A DNA stretch of 64,000 nt, from assembly GCA_015183035.1 (NCBI GenBank), contig JACZZP010000019.1, positions 1 through 64,000 of the forward strand, in the 5' to 3' direction. Within the stretch, counting starts at the first letter, position 1. Each line of letters begins with the position of its first letter. Source of the DNA: Meloidogyne chitwoodi. Taxonomy: Eukaryota > Nematoda > Chromadorea > Rhabditida > Meloidogynidae. Shown piece after piece: positions 50,045-62,400 of the stretch. The position numbers were made by a program, and so were the translations under genes. The notes under the pieces were generated by a model. It was not told where the DNA came from. It saw only the letters and a list, made by a program, of their open reading frames with translations, and made no database searches.

Positions 50045-51773
50045 TCGTCGACGTTCGTCGAGATTCGTCGACGTTCGTCGAGATTCGTGACGTTCGTCGA
50101 CGTTCGTCGAGATTCATCGACGTTCGTCGAGATTCGTCGACGTTCGTCGAGATTCGTCGACGTTCGTCGAGATTCGTCGACGTTCGTCGATATTCGTCGA
50201 CGTTCGTCGATATTCGTCGACGTTCGTCGATATTCGTCGACGTTCGTCGATATTCGTCGACGTTCGTCGATATTCGTCGACGTTCGTCGATATTCGTCGA
50301 CGTTCGTCGATATTCGTGACGTTCGTCGATATTCGTCGACGTTCGTCGATATTCGTCGACGTTCGTCGATATTCGTCGACGTTCGTCGAGATTCGTCGAC
50401 GTTCGTCGAGATTCGTCGACGTTCGTCGAGATTCGTGACGTTCGTCGATATTCGTCGACGTTCGTCGAGATTCATCGACGTTCGTCGAGATTCGTCGACG
50501 TTCGTCGAGATTCGTCGACGTTCGTCGAGATTCGTGACGTTCGTCGATATTCGTCGACGTTCGTCGAGATTCATCGACGTTCGTCGAGATTCGTCGACGT
50601 TCGTCGAGATTCGTCGACGTTCGTCGAGATTCGTCGACGTTCGTCGAGATTCGTGACGTTCGTCGATATTCGTCGACGTTCGTCGAGATTCATCGACGTT
50701 CGTCGAGATTCGTCGACGTTCGTCGAGATTCGTCGACGTTCGTCGAGATTCGTGACGTTCGTCGATATTCGTCGACGTTCGTCGATATTCGTCGACGTTC
50801 GTCGAGATTCATCGACGTTCGTCGAGATTCGTCGACGTTCGTCGAGATTCGTCGACGTTCGTCGAGATTCGTGACGTTCGTCGATATTCGTCGACGTTCG
50901 TCGATATTCGTCGACGTTCGTCGATATTCGTCGACGTTCGTCGATATTCGTCGACGTTCGTCGAGATTCATCGACGTTCGTCGAGATTCGTCGACGTTCG
51001 TCGAGATTCGTCGACGTTCGTCGAGATTCGTGACGTTCGTCGATATTCATCGACGTTCGTCGATATTCGTCGACGTTCGTCGAGATTCATCGACGTTCGT
51101 CGAGATTCGTCGACGTTCGTCGAGATTCGTCGACGTTCGTCGAGATTCGTCGACGTTCGTCGAGATTCGTGACGTTCGTCGAGATTCGTCGACGTTCGTC
51201 GAGATTCGTGACGTTCGTCGATATTCATCGACGTTCGTCGATATTCGTCGACGTTCGTCGAGATTCATCGACGTTCGTCGAGATTCGTCGACGTTCGTCG
51301 AGATTCGTCGACGTTCGTCGAGATTCGTGACGTTCGTCGATATTCGTCGACGTTCGTCGAGATTCATCGACGTTCGTCGAGATTCGTCGACGTTCGTCGA
51401 GATTCGTCGACGTTCGTCGAGATTCGTGACGTTCGTCGATATTCATCGACGTTCGTCGATATTCGTCGACGTTCGTCGAGATTCATCGACGTTCGTCGAG
51501 ATTCGTCGACGTTCGTCGAGATTCGTCGACGTTCGTCGAGATTCGTGACGTTCGTCGAGATTCGTCGACGTTCGTCGAGATTCGTGACGTTCGTCGATAT
51601 TCGTCGACGTTCGTCGATATTCGTCGACGTTCGTCGAGATTCATCGACGTTCGTCGAGATTCGTCGACGTTCGTCGAGATTCGTCGACGTTCGTCGAGAT
51701 TCGTGACGTTCGTCGATATTCGTCGACGTTCGTCGACGTTCGTCGAATTAGTCGACGAATATCGACGAACGTC
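50045..51773. repeat. CG-rich 20-bp minisatellite with higher-order pattern
   Basis: The unit is two 10-mers, CGTCGACGTT plus CGTCGAGATT or CGTCGATATT, repeated about 85 times. At intervals of roughly 40-230 bp (often about 100-120) the unit is shortened by two bases to CGTGACGTT, and an ATTCATCG variant often follows, so blocks of units are repeated as higher-order copies. At 51747-51773 the array turns around (GTCGACGAATATCGACGAAC is reverse complement), leaving a terminal inverted repeat. All six frames are largely open because the unit lacks stop triplets; the long frames on both strands are compositional. Confidence 0.95.
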
Positions 51774-52090
51774 AATGAGTTTTCGTCCACGGACGAGTTT
51801 CTCACATCTACGAGTTTTCGCTCATGAGAGACGAGTTGAACGTCCATAGACGAGTTTTTGCCTATGGAAGAGCTTGATTCGTCCTTGAGTTCGCCGATGG
51901 ATTCGCCGATGGATGATTCGCCGATGGGTTCGCCGATGGATTCGCCGATGGGTTTGACGGTGAGTTTAATCGATGAGTTTTCTCTTGTCGATGAAGTTCG
52001 TCTGCGAGTTTTCTCCCATGATTTGTTTCATGAGTGAGTTTTCTCCCAGGAGTGAGTCTCGGAGTGAGTTTTCTCCCATTACCGAGTGCA
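51774..52090. repeat. Degenerate flanking minisatellites
   Basis: Two further short repeats adjoin the 20-bp array. GATTCGCCGATGG(A/G) occurs about five times at 51898-51955, and GAGTTTTCTCCCA(T/G) about four times at 51970-52080, with scattered ACGAGTTT words before them. They look like neighbouring expansions of related words rather than coding sequence, although a 37-codon minus frame (with GENSL repeated) crosses the second block. Confidence 0.7.
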
Positions 52091-52505
52091 TGGGCAAAAC
52101 TGTCCCAGAAACAAACCTACAAGACAGACAATTTATATCGACAAACTCTACAACTGTTTGTAAAACTAAAATAATTTAAAAAATACATTAATTTTTATAC
52201 ATTATAAAATCACAATAATTCATCGCAATATTCCTTCAATTATGTATCTCTACTAATAAATGAAATATTTATATTAAAAAAGTGGTGAAAGGGAAAAAAC
52301 ATATTTAGTAAAGTTATAAGCACCAAAATGCGAAAATTAAAATTTATACTTAAAATTTTACAGGGAAAACAAATAAAATTAAGAAAAAAAACTGGGAAAA
52401 AAGAAAATTTAATTAAAAAATTTTAAAATTTGGCACTAAAAGAAAAGGGAAATATAAATATTCAAAATCATTTGCCAGACTCATTTAAATGCTTATGTTA
52501 GATAT

Positions 52506-52760
52506 TAGAGTGCGGCGCTTGTGTCTGACAGGATTATATAATTCTCTTCAAAGCTCCTGTGATAAGGTCACTCTCTCGTCTGATAAAGACGCAGAAAAAC
52601 TGACCACTGGAAAGTTGAGGTCAGAGAAACGTCAAATGACCTGCTCTTTTCCAGAACTGTACACAGTTCCTGCGTCTTTTTTACTCGAGAGAGTGGCCTT
52701 ATCACAGGAGCTCTGAAAAGAATTATATAATCCTGTCAGACACAAGAGCGCCGCACTCTA
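52506..52760. mobile_element. hAT-like MITE, 255-bp near-perfect hairpin
   Basis: Terminal inverted repeats TAGAGTGCGGCGC (52506-52518 and 52748-52760) are flanked by an exact 8-bp direct repeat, TTAGATAT (52498-52505 and 52761-52768). The inverted symmetry continues through almost the whole element (GACAGGATTATATAATTCT, GAGCTCCTGTGATAAGG, CTGGAAA...GGTCA) to a loop of about 13 bases near 52630. An 8-bp duplication and TAGAG ends match the hAT superfamily. There is no transposase, so it is a non-autonomous element. Confidence 0.88.
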
Positions 52761-52768
52761 TTAGATAT

Positions 52769-53467
52769 CCTCTCAATATATAGGGGTACGTCTTCGCTAC
52801 AAAATAACCGTAACGAAATGGCGCCTAAAATTTCTCTTTTCCTTTAGCCAAATTTAAATTAAATTAATTCAATGGGAACAATTATGAAAGGAAATAAGAC
52901 ACGAAAGAAGTGGAAAATGATGAAAAAAAAACAAAAAGGAAAAAAGATATGTCTAAGAAATATAAAATTTGGTGGTAAAAAAACTATAAAATAAATATTT
53001 TAATAAAATTATATTTTAAAAATAAATGCAAATTAAATTTTAAAATAATAATAGTCTATATAATATATATTAAAATAGAATTGAATAGAAAAAACAGAGA
53101 CGTAGAAAGCACAGAGTTTGCATCACGATTTTTACAAACACTGATAAAAAAGAAAAATAAAATTTAATTTTTAAGAAAATTGGGATTGATTTTAATTTTC
53201 ACTTATATAAACAACAACAAAAAATTAAATAAAAAGGTTTTTTAATTTAAATAATAATTGTTCAAAAGAATAGCTATTCCAAAAGCAAGCATCACAAAGA
53301 GAGCCTAAAATTTATTTTTAAATAGAAAAAAAAATTTTTTTTGAGGTTTATTTAAATTTTTCAACATTTAAGCATTGCCGGGCAAAAACTTCAATGTGAA
53401 AAATCTGATCAGTATTTAACTGTCAAATATTAAGTGTGCATCAATGCCCCTCTAATACTAAATAAAA
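52769..53467. other. AT-rich spacer at the 3' end of FNDC3
   Basis: Very AT-rich, with runs of A and T and no exon. It probably includes the 3' UTR of the FNDC3-type gene. Confidence 0.5.
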
Positions 53468-56400
53468 TTAAAAAAAAATATATACCAAAACAATTAAGGC
53501 ACAATCCTTCTCAGACACCGTTTTTCGTATCCAACTACCAAAACGTTTCAATCTTTTGTACATGGTAATTTTAGTTTCCTTTGGATTTGGATAATGCACG
53601 GCAGCTTGTTGTTGACGTCCACGGGCAGATGATGGACCTAAAAATTAATTAAAATTTTTTTTAAATTAAGGTTAAACTTTCTCATTAAAAAACAAATTCC
53701 AAAAAATTTAACTGTTACAAACCTGAAGAATTTTTTACTCCATGAAGTGCTCTTTTCTTTGGTGACTCATTTGGCGATTTTTGAGAAGAAAAAACAACAA
53801 TAGATGATGGTGCTGAAACACACTCGTCTAATAAATGTCCATCATTGTCAAAAAATTGTTGAACAATAAAAAGACGCGCTTGTCGAGGTTGTTGGTTAGT
53901 ATTTGGAATTGTAAGTGTACAACAAGTACAAGTCTAGAAAAAAATTTCTTTATTAAAGTATTTATTAAATAATTAACCCCTTCATATGCAGTCTTCCATA
54001 TCTCAACAACTGATTTTTCTTTTGCTGATGAAGCAACTTTAGGTGCAATCTGAATTTAAAAAAATAATAAAAATTCCTCAAAACAAGAATTCTCTACAAA
54101 AAGTACATTGTAATACTTGTTTAAACGGAAGAAAAAATTTTACTATGTCCCTTGGACACCTTAACAAAACAAAATTATAGGAAGGATCAGAGCTTCAAAT
54201 AATCATGAAATCATGTTAACAAGGAACATCCACGAGTTGCCACTGAAATTTGTTTTTTTGTTGCTCTATCATGCAGATAGTGTCAAAATGCTATAATAAT
54301 TTTTGCCCTCAAAGTTACGTTTTGGGGTGTTTAGGCTTTATCTTTTTTATTACTCAAACAGAATAGATCACTTTTTGATCTTCTCACTTTTTTTTTTCTT
54401 ACTTTGCCTTCTTACTAAGCAGAAAGAGAAAAGAAAAAGCAGGAGAAAACGCATTTAACCCCAAAAGGGCTCAAACCCCTGTATGTAAGTAACAAGCCGC
54501 GAACACTACCACTGCACCACGTCTTTAACAAAACATAAATGTTTTATTTTATCCATATAGTAAGCAAAAGAAATTATATATAATTTTTTGTGGCAGACTC
54601 AAGTTGTCTAACCTAGAAGCCGAATAATTTTTTAGAGGGTCAGGGTCAAAAAAAGGCCTTCGACCCTGTTCTATACGAATTAAAAAAATAAATTTTCAGT
54701 GACAGCTCGTGAGTGTCCCTTGTAAGTAATAGCAAATGGACATGGTTTTATAATGTAAAAGACTCATATAATAAAGGCCTCACTTTCAATAGACAATAAA
54801 TTTTTAGAAAAAGTTGAATCATTAAATGACTTAATAAATTTAATAAATTTTTAAACCTGAAGTCGATAGATAATTTGCTGATTATCACTGGACAAAGTGG
54901 ATCCACTATCTAATCGTTGAACTTCAACAGATGAAAAATCTTTGCTTCGTGAGGTAATCCACTCAAAATTGAAAATATCATTGGTAAGTTCAGTGACTGT
55001 TGGTGCCTAAAAAATTTTTAATTAAAAAATCAAAAAAAAGTACTTGTTTAGGTGGAGAAGGCGGTTGCCTGGTCGTCTGAAATGAATAACATGTAGACCA
55101 TGTACCAAGCATAGTTCCCTTTGAAAGAGCTGCTCTAATTCGAAAATGATGCATTGTAAGCTCTTTTAATCCTTTAACCTTTGCAGTTTTTAAATCACCC
55201 TAAAAATTAGAAAAATAATTTTTATTTTTTTAGAATTTTTTACCTCATAAACAGGTGAATAAGTACCATTTTCATTTTCCTTCTCAAGATAATAATAATA
55301 GTTTGACAAGGAAGCATCTGTAGAAAAATAAAAATTAATATTAAAAAATTATATAAACCTCCATTAATATTATTCCATTTCAATTTTAGAGTACTCGCAG
55401 ATGCTTGAACCAAAATTAATTCTGGCGGTTCTGGCGGCTTTGCCATTGTAGAACATTTAACAGACTCACGACAACTTTTTCCTATTGCATTTTCTGCTTG
55501 TAAAAAAATTTCATATTCAGTTTGAATCTCAAGCGATTGAATTAATAAAAGACGTTGAGAACCGGGAACAATCTAAATAATGTTTTTAATAAACTTTTCT
55601 TTTAAATAAACTAATTTAAAAATTTCAAACCTGCTGACTGACCAACTGTCGGTGTTTTCCTGAAGAATGTTCCAAATGTTTGTACAACTTGTAGCAATTT
55701 AAGTGATAAAGTGTAATTGGCATTCCATTATTAGTTGCAGGCTCTGTCCAACTTAGCTGTAATTCAGATGTGCTTAAAGCCTAAAATAAAATTTTTATCC
55801 AAAAAATTTAAAAAAATAACCTCAGCGATAAAATCTCTTGGAGGCTCAGGAACTCCTGGAGGACTGAAATATACAAGAGGCTCAGATTTTGGGGAAGCAC
55901 CAGCTTCATTGTGTGCACAAACTAAAAAAATAAATCGATGTGCAGGTTGAAGCTTTGGTGTCAAAAATTTGTTCTCTGATGTTGACCCAAGCAAATATTC
56001 TTCACTTCCCTTAATCATCTCTTTCAATTCCGATTCATTCAAAGGTTGCTTATTCATATTGAAAGATCTATTAAAATAATTTAACCTTGTAATTAATTTT
56101 ACGTTGAAGTAAAGTAAAATAATAATTATATATTGTACCTATGTGCATGCACAGTATATTCAACAACAGGAGCTCCATTCAGATGTATAGGTGAGTCCCA
56201 ACAAAGAATTATTGATTGACCAACATTCGTAACATGTACAGCGGAAGAAGGCTTTCTAAGTATCTTTTCAAATGTTGCGTCCTCATCATTTTCAATTTGT
56301 GAATTTTGAAGAGTTTGATCAATGTGCAACCCACGTGGGGCAGTTGGTGGACCACAGAGAGTGCAAGCAGAACCAACTTGTGACCAGTCGCCCTAAAAAT

Positions 56401-59400
56401 AAAAAATAAAATATTTTAAAAATTTCTTAAAAAACCTCAAATCTACGACCCTCAGTATCAAGAAGCACTGCTCGTACTCTAAATTGCAAATGTTCAACAG
56501 GACGAAGTCCTTTCAACACATATTCAGTTTTAACACCAGAATAACAAATTTGTGGGTGCTGGCGGTCAACGCGCTGTAACTCAAACATTGGTGCTGCCTC
56601 TGAACAAGATATTTTTGTAGATTGAACACTCTTTTTAGGACTGCTAGGCGATTGCTAAATTAATTTAAAAAATAAAACTTTTATATAAATTTATAACTAA
56701 CATTAAACGCCCAAGTGATCTTTACACTTTCGCTGGTAATAGCAACAAATTTAGGCGCAGAACAAGAGGGTGGTTTTAACTCAGGAGACTGTTGGATCTT
56801 CGCTATTATTTGTTTTTGCAACTCAGAACTTTCAATTTCATCAGAAGATTGTTGCTTAAAATAATATTTAATTTAATTTTAGTTAATTTTTTACCTGTTG
56901 CTGCTTCTCTTTCTGAGACGTCTGTTGTGATTGTACTCCTTTTTGCTGTTGTTTCTTTGAATAAGAAACATTACTAGATCTTTTTTGTTGCTGCTGTTGA
57001 CTAGCAGTTCCTTTAACTTGTTGCTCTGTTAATAAATGAGATTTATTCTGATTATCACTCTCAACAGTACTAGTAGTGCTACTTCTTTTTTGCTGTTGTT
57101 GTTGTTGTTGTTGGGGTTGAGGAGTAATTATTTTTTCTTGCCTTTCATATTGCTGCTGTTCATGACGATGTTGTTCATTTAATTGGTGTTGTTGAGGTTC
57201 ATTGTGTAAACGAGTACGAACTGCTACCAAATCTGAGTACATATGTTCTCCTGTTGCTGTACAGACAGACAAGCGGAAACGATACTCACGATTACTTAAA
57301 AATCGAAAATTAAACATAATAAACCTTTTTTAGCAACTACCTTTGTAGTCCAGTAACGTTTGCAAAGGTCCCAGAATTAGCATAAAACTCAGTAGGAATA
57401 GGTGTAAAATGATGCGGTCCACGGACAGAAAAGTCAGACACTTCCAACTGAAAAAAAAATTAAATAAAAAATCATTGTCAAAAAAAAAATTGGAGCAAAC
57501 ATTTTAAGAAACTGCTAAATAATACTTAAAGGAAAAATTTACAGTTATATTCAAATAGTCCAAAGCTGATTGTAATTCATTCCAAGAGAGTTTAACACCT
57601 TTAGAAGTTACAGAAAGTATTGTTGGAGCTGGTGGTTTAGGTAAAGATAAATGTTGTTGTTGTTGAACAGATGAGCATGGAGAGCTAGCTAAAGATATAT
57701 AAAAAATTTAATTTCAAAGAAATTTATCTGTCGAAAGAGGTATAAGGTTCGAGCCCTCTTGGCGGTAAATTAATTTTTTAGAGGTTTTATTAATTTATAT
57801 TAAAAAAATATTTTTTTAATTATTTTATCTTTAAAAAACCTTTGCTTCCAAATAAATGTTGTGGAGTTTTGCTTTGATTGTGATGTAATAGTGCACCCCC
57901 AGAAACTCCTCCAACGCCAACATTAACACTTCGATAATCTCTTTCTGGATAAACATTTAATTGTGGAGACCAATCAGAATGCCCAAATTCATTTCGGCAA
58001 CCAACACGAAATCGATAAAAAGAATTGGGTTCTAATCCTCCAACATGTGTTTGATCATGAAGACCTTCGTAAACTGTGTCAAAAGAAGAAGATTTTCCCT
58101 TAAAATTAATTTTTAAATATAAAATTATTTTTATTAGTATTTTGATTACCTTAGCCATTTGAAGACAGAAAGCAACAATTGGAGCACCATTACAATTTGG
58201 AGTTCTCCAATGCAAGGAAATTGCATTATGCTGACGACCCATCAACTTGGGAAGAGGAGGCGTATCTGGACGCGAACAAAGGGTACGGAATGCAGTATAA
58301 GCAGAAGGATGACCAACAATGCAATGGCCAGGTAAATCAGCACGAATACAAATCTTTTAAAAAGATAAATAACTATATTAAAAAGTTAATAATACCATAT
58401 AATCTGTAGCAGGTCGAAGTCTTTGTAAATGTAAAACATTACCACTATTTGCATCAGTTTTGTAGCAAATACTTGTAGTAGCATTCTGTTCATATAGGAG
58501 AAGTTGATATGCAAATTCTGATTGATTAATTTCAGGAAAGCCGGGTAGAGAAGCAGCAGCTTCAGAAGTGTCCAACTCTTGCCAAACAACATCGGCATCT
58601 CTTTCACCAACTTAAAAAATAAATTAAAATAAATTCAAAATAAAAAAGAAACCTCTAGTCACTATTGGAGGTTGTAAAGAGCTCAATGAATCACGCAACC
58701 GTTCCTTCTCCTCATCTTCAAATGATGTAGAAGATAATCCTCCCGCACCAGTATCTGTTGGGCGTTGGATAAGATGTCCTTCGGCTACTTCTCCAATTGG
58801 TACAATCGGAGCTACAAATTGTCTAAGTTGTTGTGGTTGGATTTGCTGTTCCATGTGCTGTTCCAATATTATTGGTTGCTAAAAAATATAGGGAGAATAT
58901 TGAAAAATAAAAAAACTAACATTTAATTGCCCATATTGTGGTATGCCTGTAGCAATTGCTAAAGGAGCAGCATTTGAAGGAGAATGAGTTGCCGCGGCGC
59001 TAAGATATTGAGGTGGAGGAGGTTGATTATGCACAGCACCTACTGGGTCATAATATGTAGGAGGCTGAAATTAAAATTTAAAAATAAAAATCTAAGCTTA
59101 AAAAACCATATTTGCATTAGCACGTCGTCCAAATTGATGAGACTGATAATTACCAGCAGCAGTAGCTCCTCCACGGGGACTCCATTTATTCAAAGGGTTA
59201 GGATGTTGATGATGACTATAATAGCCACCTACATTGCCTCCAGGTGGAATTAATGTAGTTCCACATTCCAAAGTAGAATGAGAAAATTGTTGTTGATGCT
59301 GGGATTGATGTTGGGAATGCTCATAGGGAAGAACATAATTCTGCTGTTGCTGAGATGGATTATGACTATGTCGATTATGATGGGGATGATGCTGTTGTGA

Positions 59401-62400
59401 AATATGCTATTTAAAAAAAAATTAATGTTAAAAAATATTTTCATAAAATTATAAAACTAGAGACAAAATATTAAAGAGTTAAGCTATGACAAAATGTCAG
59501 TAAGTCAAAATATGACGAAAATGCCAGTAGACAAAAGAAGACAAAATGTTAGTAAGTCAAAATTTGACAAAATGCAAACCAGAAATAACACTAATCTAAG
59601 TACCTGGTGCACATCTGGCGGAGAAGTAGAAGATGATGAAGAAGATCTATATCGCAAAGATGGGGTAGGACATTTTTGAGGACTTGGACTTGATTGCTGA
59701 CGTTGTTGTTGCAAATTTTGTGGAATATGTTGGGGTTGAAGCGTATTCTTAAAATCGTCAAAAAATTTTTAAAGAAATGTTAAAAATTAATCACCTGAGA
59801 ATGGTGCGGACGTTGGGTTTGATGGATATGTTGTTGTACTGAAGCCATTCCACCAACGGTTGCCTGGAGAGGTGGTGGCATCTCTTGCGACATTATAATA
59901 TGTGAAAGATTTCCCTGAGGTTGGAAAAAACTTTAATAAAAAAATTTTTATTATGGTTCTACATACTTTACGAGTCCAATCGAATTTTATGGGTCCAATC
60001 GGCAATCTTGGATAATTGGGGCGCCACCCCAAATAATCGCCGTGGCACACATTAATTTACTTGAACTGGACCCTGTCCCAGTTCCGAGGCCCTTTTCGTT
60101 TTTTGAAAATACTTAAATTTCCGGTCGGTCCCGATTTTATCCCGGTTTTCAAAAAATTGGAAAAGAGCCGAAACTGGGACCGGGAACCATTCCAGTAATC
60201 ACTTAAATGCTTACCAAAATTGTTTGGACTCATAAAACTTTGATTGGACTCATAAAATGAAGTAGAGCCTATATTATTACTTGACTATCCAACAGCTGTT
60301 GAACAACATGTCCATGAGGAACATTCATTGGAATAGCTGTTGGAGGCATTGATTGTGAAACCATTCTAATCGTGGCAGGTCCATGAATTTGTTGGATTTC
60401 GTTGCCAACTGCGAGTGCTATTGAATCACCAGGATGAATATGAACCTGAATTTTTTTTTAATTTTTCGGAAAAATACAAAAAAGAAACTAACAAAAAGAT
60501 CATGTCCTCCATTTATCGCTGCAGCAATCTCAGGCGGAATTCCAGGCAAAAGAATGCTGTTATTATTATTTTCCGAACGAGATGATAACGGTCCATTAGA
60601 CATTTGTTCTTGCTGTTGGGCATTATTAGAATGATTATTAATATTATTCGGTTGTTCTTGTTGATTTAAATCTCCGTTATCATCCACATTTTCTTCTTGT
60701 TGTGCGTCATTTTGTTGACGCTTGTTAATATTTTCAACTTCATTCTGATATTCCTTTGGATTAGTGTCAGACTCAATTTTAACCTTCCTTTCATAGTTTA
60801 TAGCAGCAGCAGCAGCAGAGTTAGCCAAATCTTTACCAAAACCTGGTGGTGGCGAACATCGCTGATGAGATTTTTGTTCCCCTCCTTCTTGTAATACTCG
60901 CCCTTCGGTGGTTACAGTACAAGAAACTGGTAAAGATACGGAAGATGTTAAAGAAGTTGTGGGAGATGAAACACGTCCAATCATTGTTGATTTTGTTAAA
61001 GATTCGTTGTTGTTAGTAATTTGTTGCTTTTGTAATCCTACTATGACTGGTGGAATGATTGGTGGTGCAGAAGCGCATGGTTCAAGAGTTACATGGTAAC
61101 CCGCTGTTACTGCTGCTGCACCGACAGAAGCTAATGCGGTAGTTTCGCCTAAAAACGATTAAAACATAAAAATTAGTTTCCGGTTAACTCCACTATCCTT
61201 TTCTTTTCCTCATTCATCTACAAATGGTCAAGTGACCATATGTCTCCTGACCAATTGTAGTGAAGGAGGACTTGATAAAAATTTCCCCCCAAACTAACAA
61301 GTCATTGTATACAAAGCACGACCAATACTGTGAGGCGAATTGTATTGAAGATGTTGTTCTGTGGCAGGAGTTCTTCGTTGTAGAGCATCGCCAAGTGGAG
61401 GCGGCGCTGTTGCACAGTAAAGTGGTGGAGCAGCGCTGGGGCCTACATTTCCGACCATGGCAACAACAGGAGCAGCTGCAGCTTGCATTACATCTATATT
61501 TAGAAGGATAAAAACTTGTATAAGGGAAATCAAAAGGTTATCTATCTATAATTTAAAACGCTTAAGCGGTGGTTAAATATATTAATAAATTTGGATGAGT
61601 ATAGTATCATTCGAAAAAGCTCGGAATTCTGAATCGAATGAGATATGAAAAAGCAAAATCATATTGATGAATATCGAAATAAAATTTTTTTTAAACACTT
61701 AAAAACTAACTCATTTGTGCAACCGCAGGCGAAGGATTATGGGGACTTTGTAATAAATTAACATTTGAATGATGCTGTTGATGTGAATTTTGATTTTCTG
61801 CAATACGTTGTTGAACAAGATGAAGCGGTAGCGGTGGAGGACCAGTACTAAGAGGAGGTTGTGGTGGAGCTGATGCTGTTGGAATAAAGGCACCAAAATG
61901 TGTTTGTTGCTGGGATTGGTTATGAACAAAAGCTGTACCAACAACAAAATTGTTTGGAGGAGCAGCAGGTGTAGGAAAAATTATTTGTTGTTGGTGTGAT
62001 TGTGGATGATGATATGGATTTGTGGGTATTTGATTCTGATGGTTTTGATGTTGCTGCTGATGCACTAGTGTAGGGATTGAAGAAACCTAAATGTAAAGTT
62101 TATTTCAATAAAAATTCAAAATAGATTTATTTATTTGGTATTGAATTTTTGAGACTCAAATAGTGAGAATATTTAAATTTCTAGCACACCCCATTTATTC
62201 GCACGAAAATATTTAACACTAGAGATCGGAATTTTGAAACACCCGGGACCGGGAAACGGGAAATTTTAGAATGGAACGACCGGGAGGGAACCCGGACCGG
62301 GAAAATCGGGAATTCCCGCTTTTTTCCAGTTCCAAAAATCACCGGGTCCAGACCGGGAAAACCTGGAAACCGGGAAAAATGACCTGGAAATTTAATGACC

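Noticed and set aside
50041..51548. Long open frames on both strands of the 20-bp minisatellite, encoding Arg/Ser/Thr/Asp or Phe/Val/Arg repeats
   Set aside because: The unit contains no stop triplet in any frame on either strand, and its length is not a multiple of three, so all six frames open automatically. No start, splice or flanking gene context supports translation.
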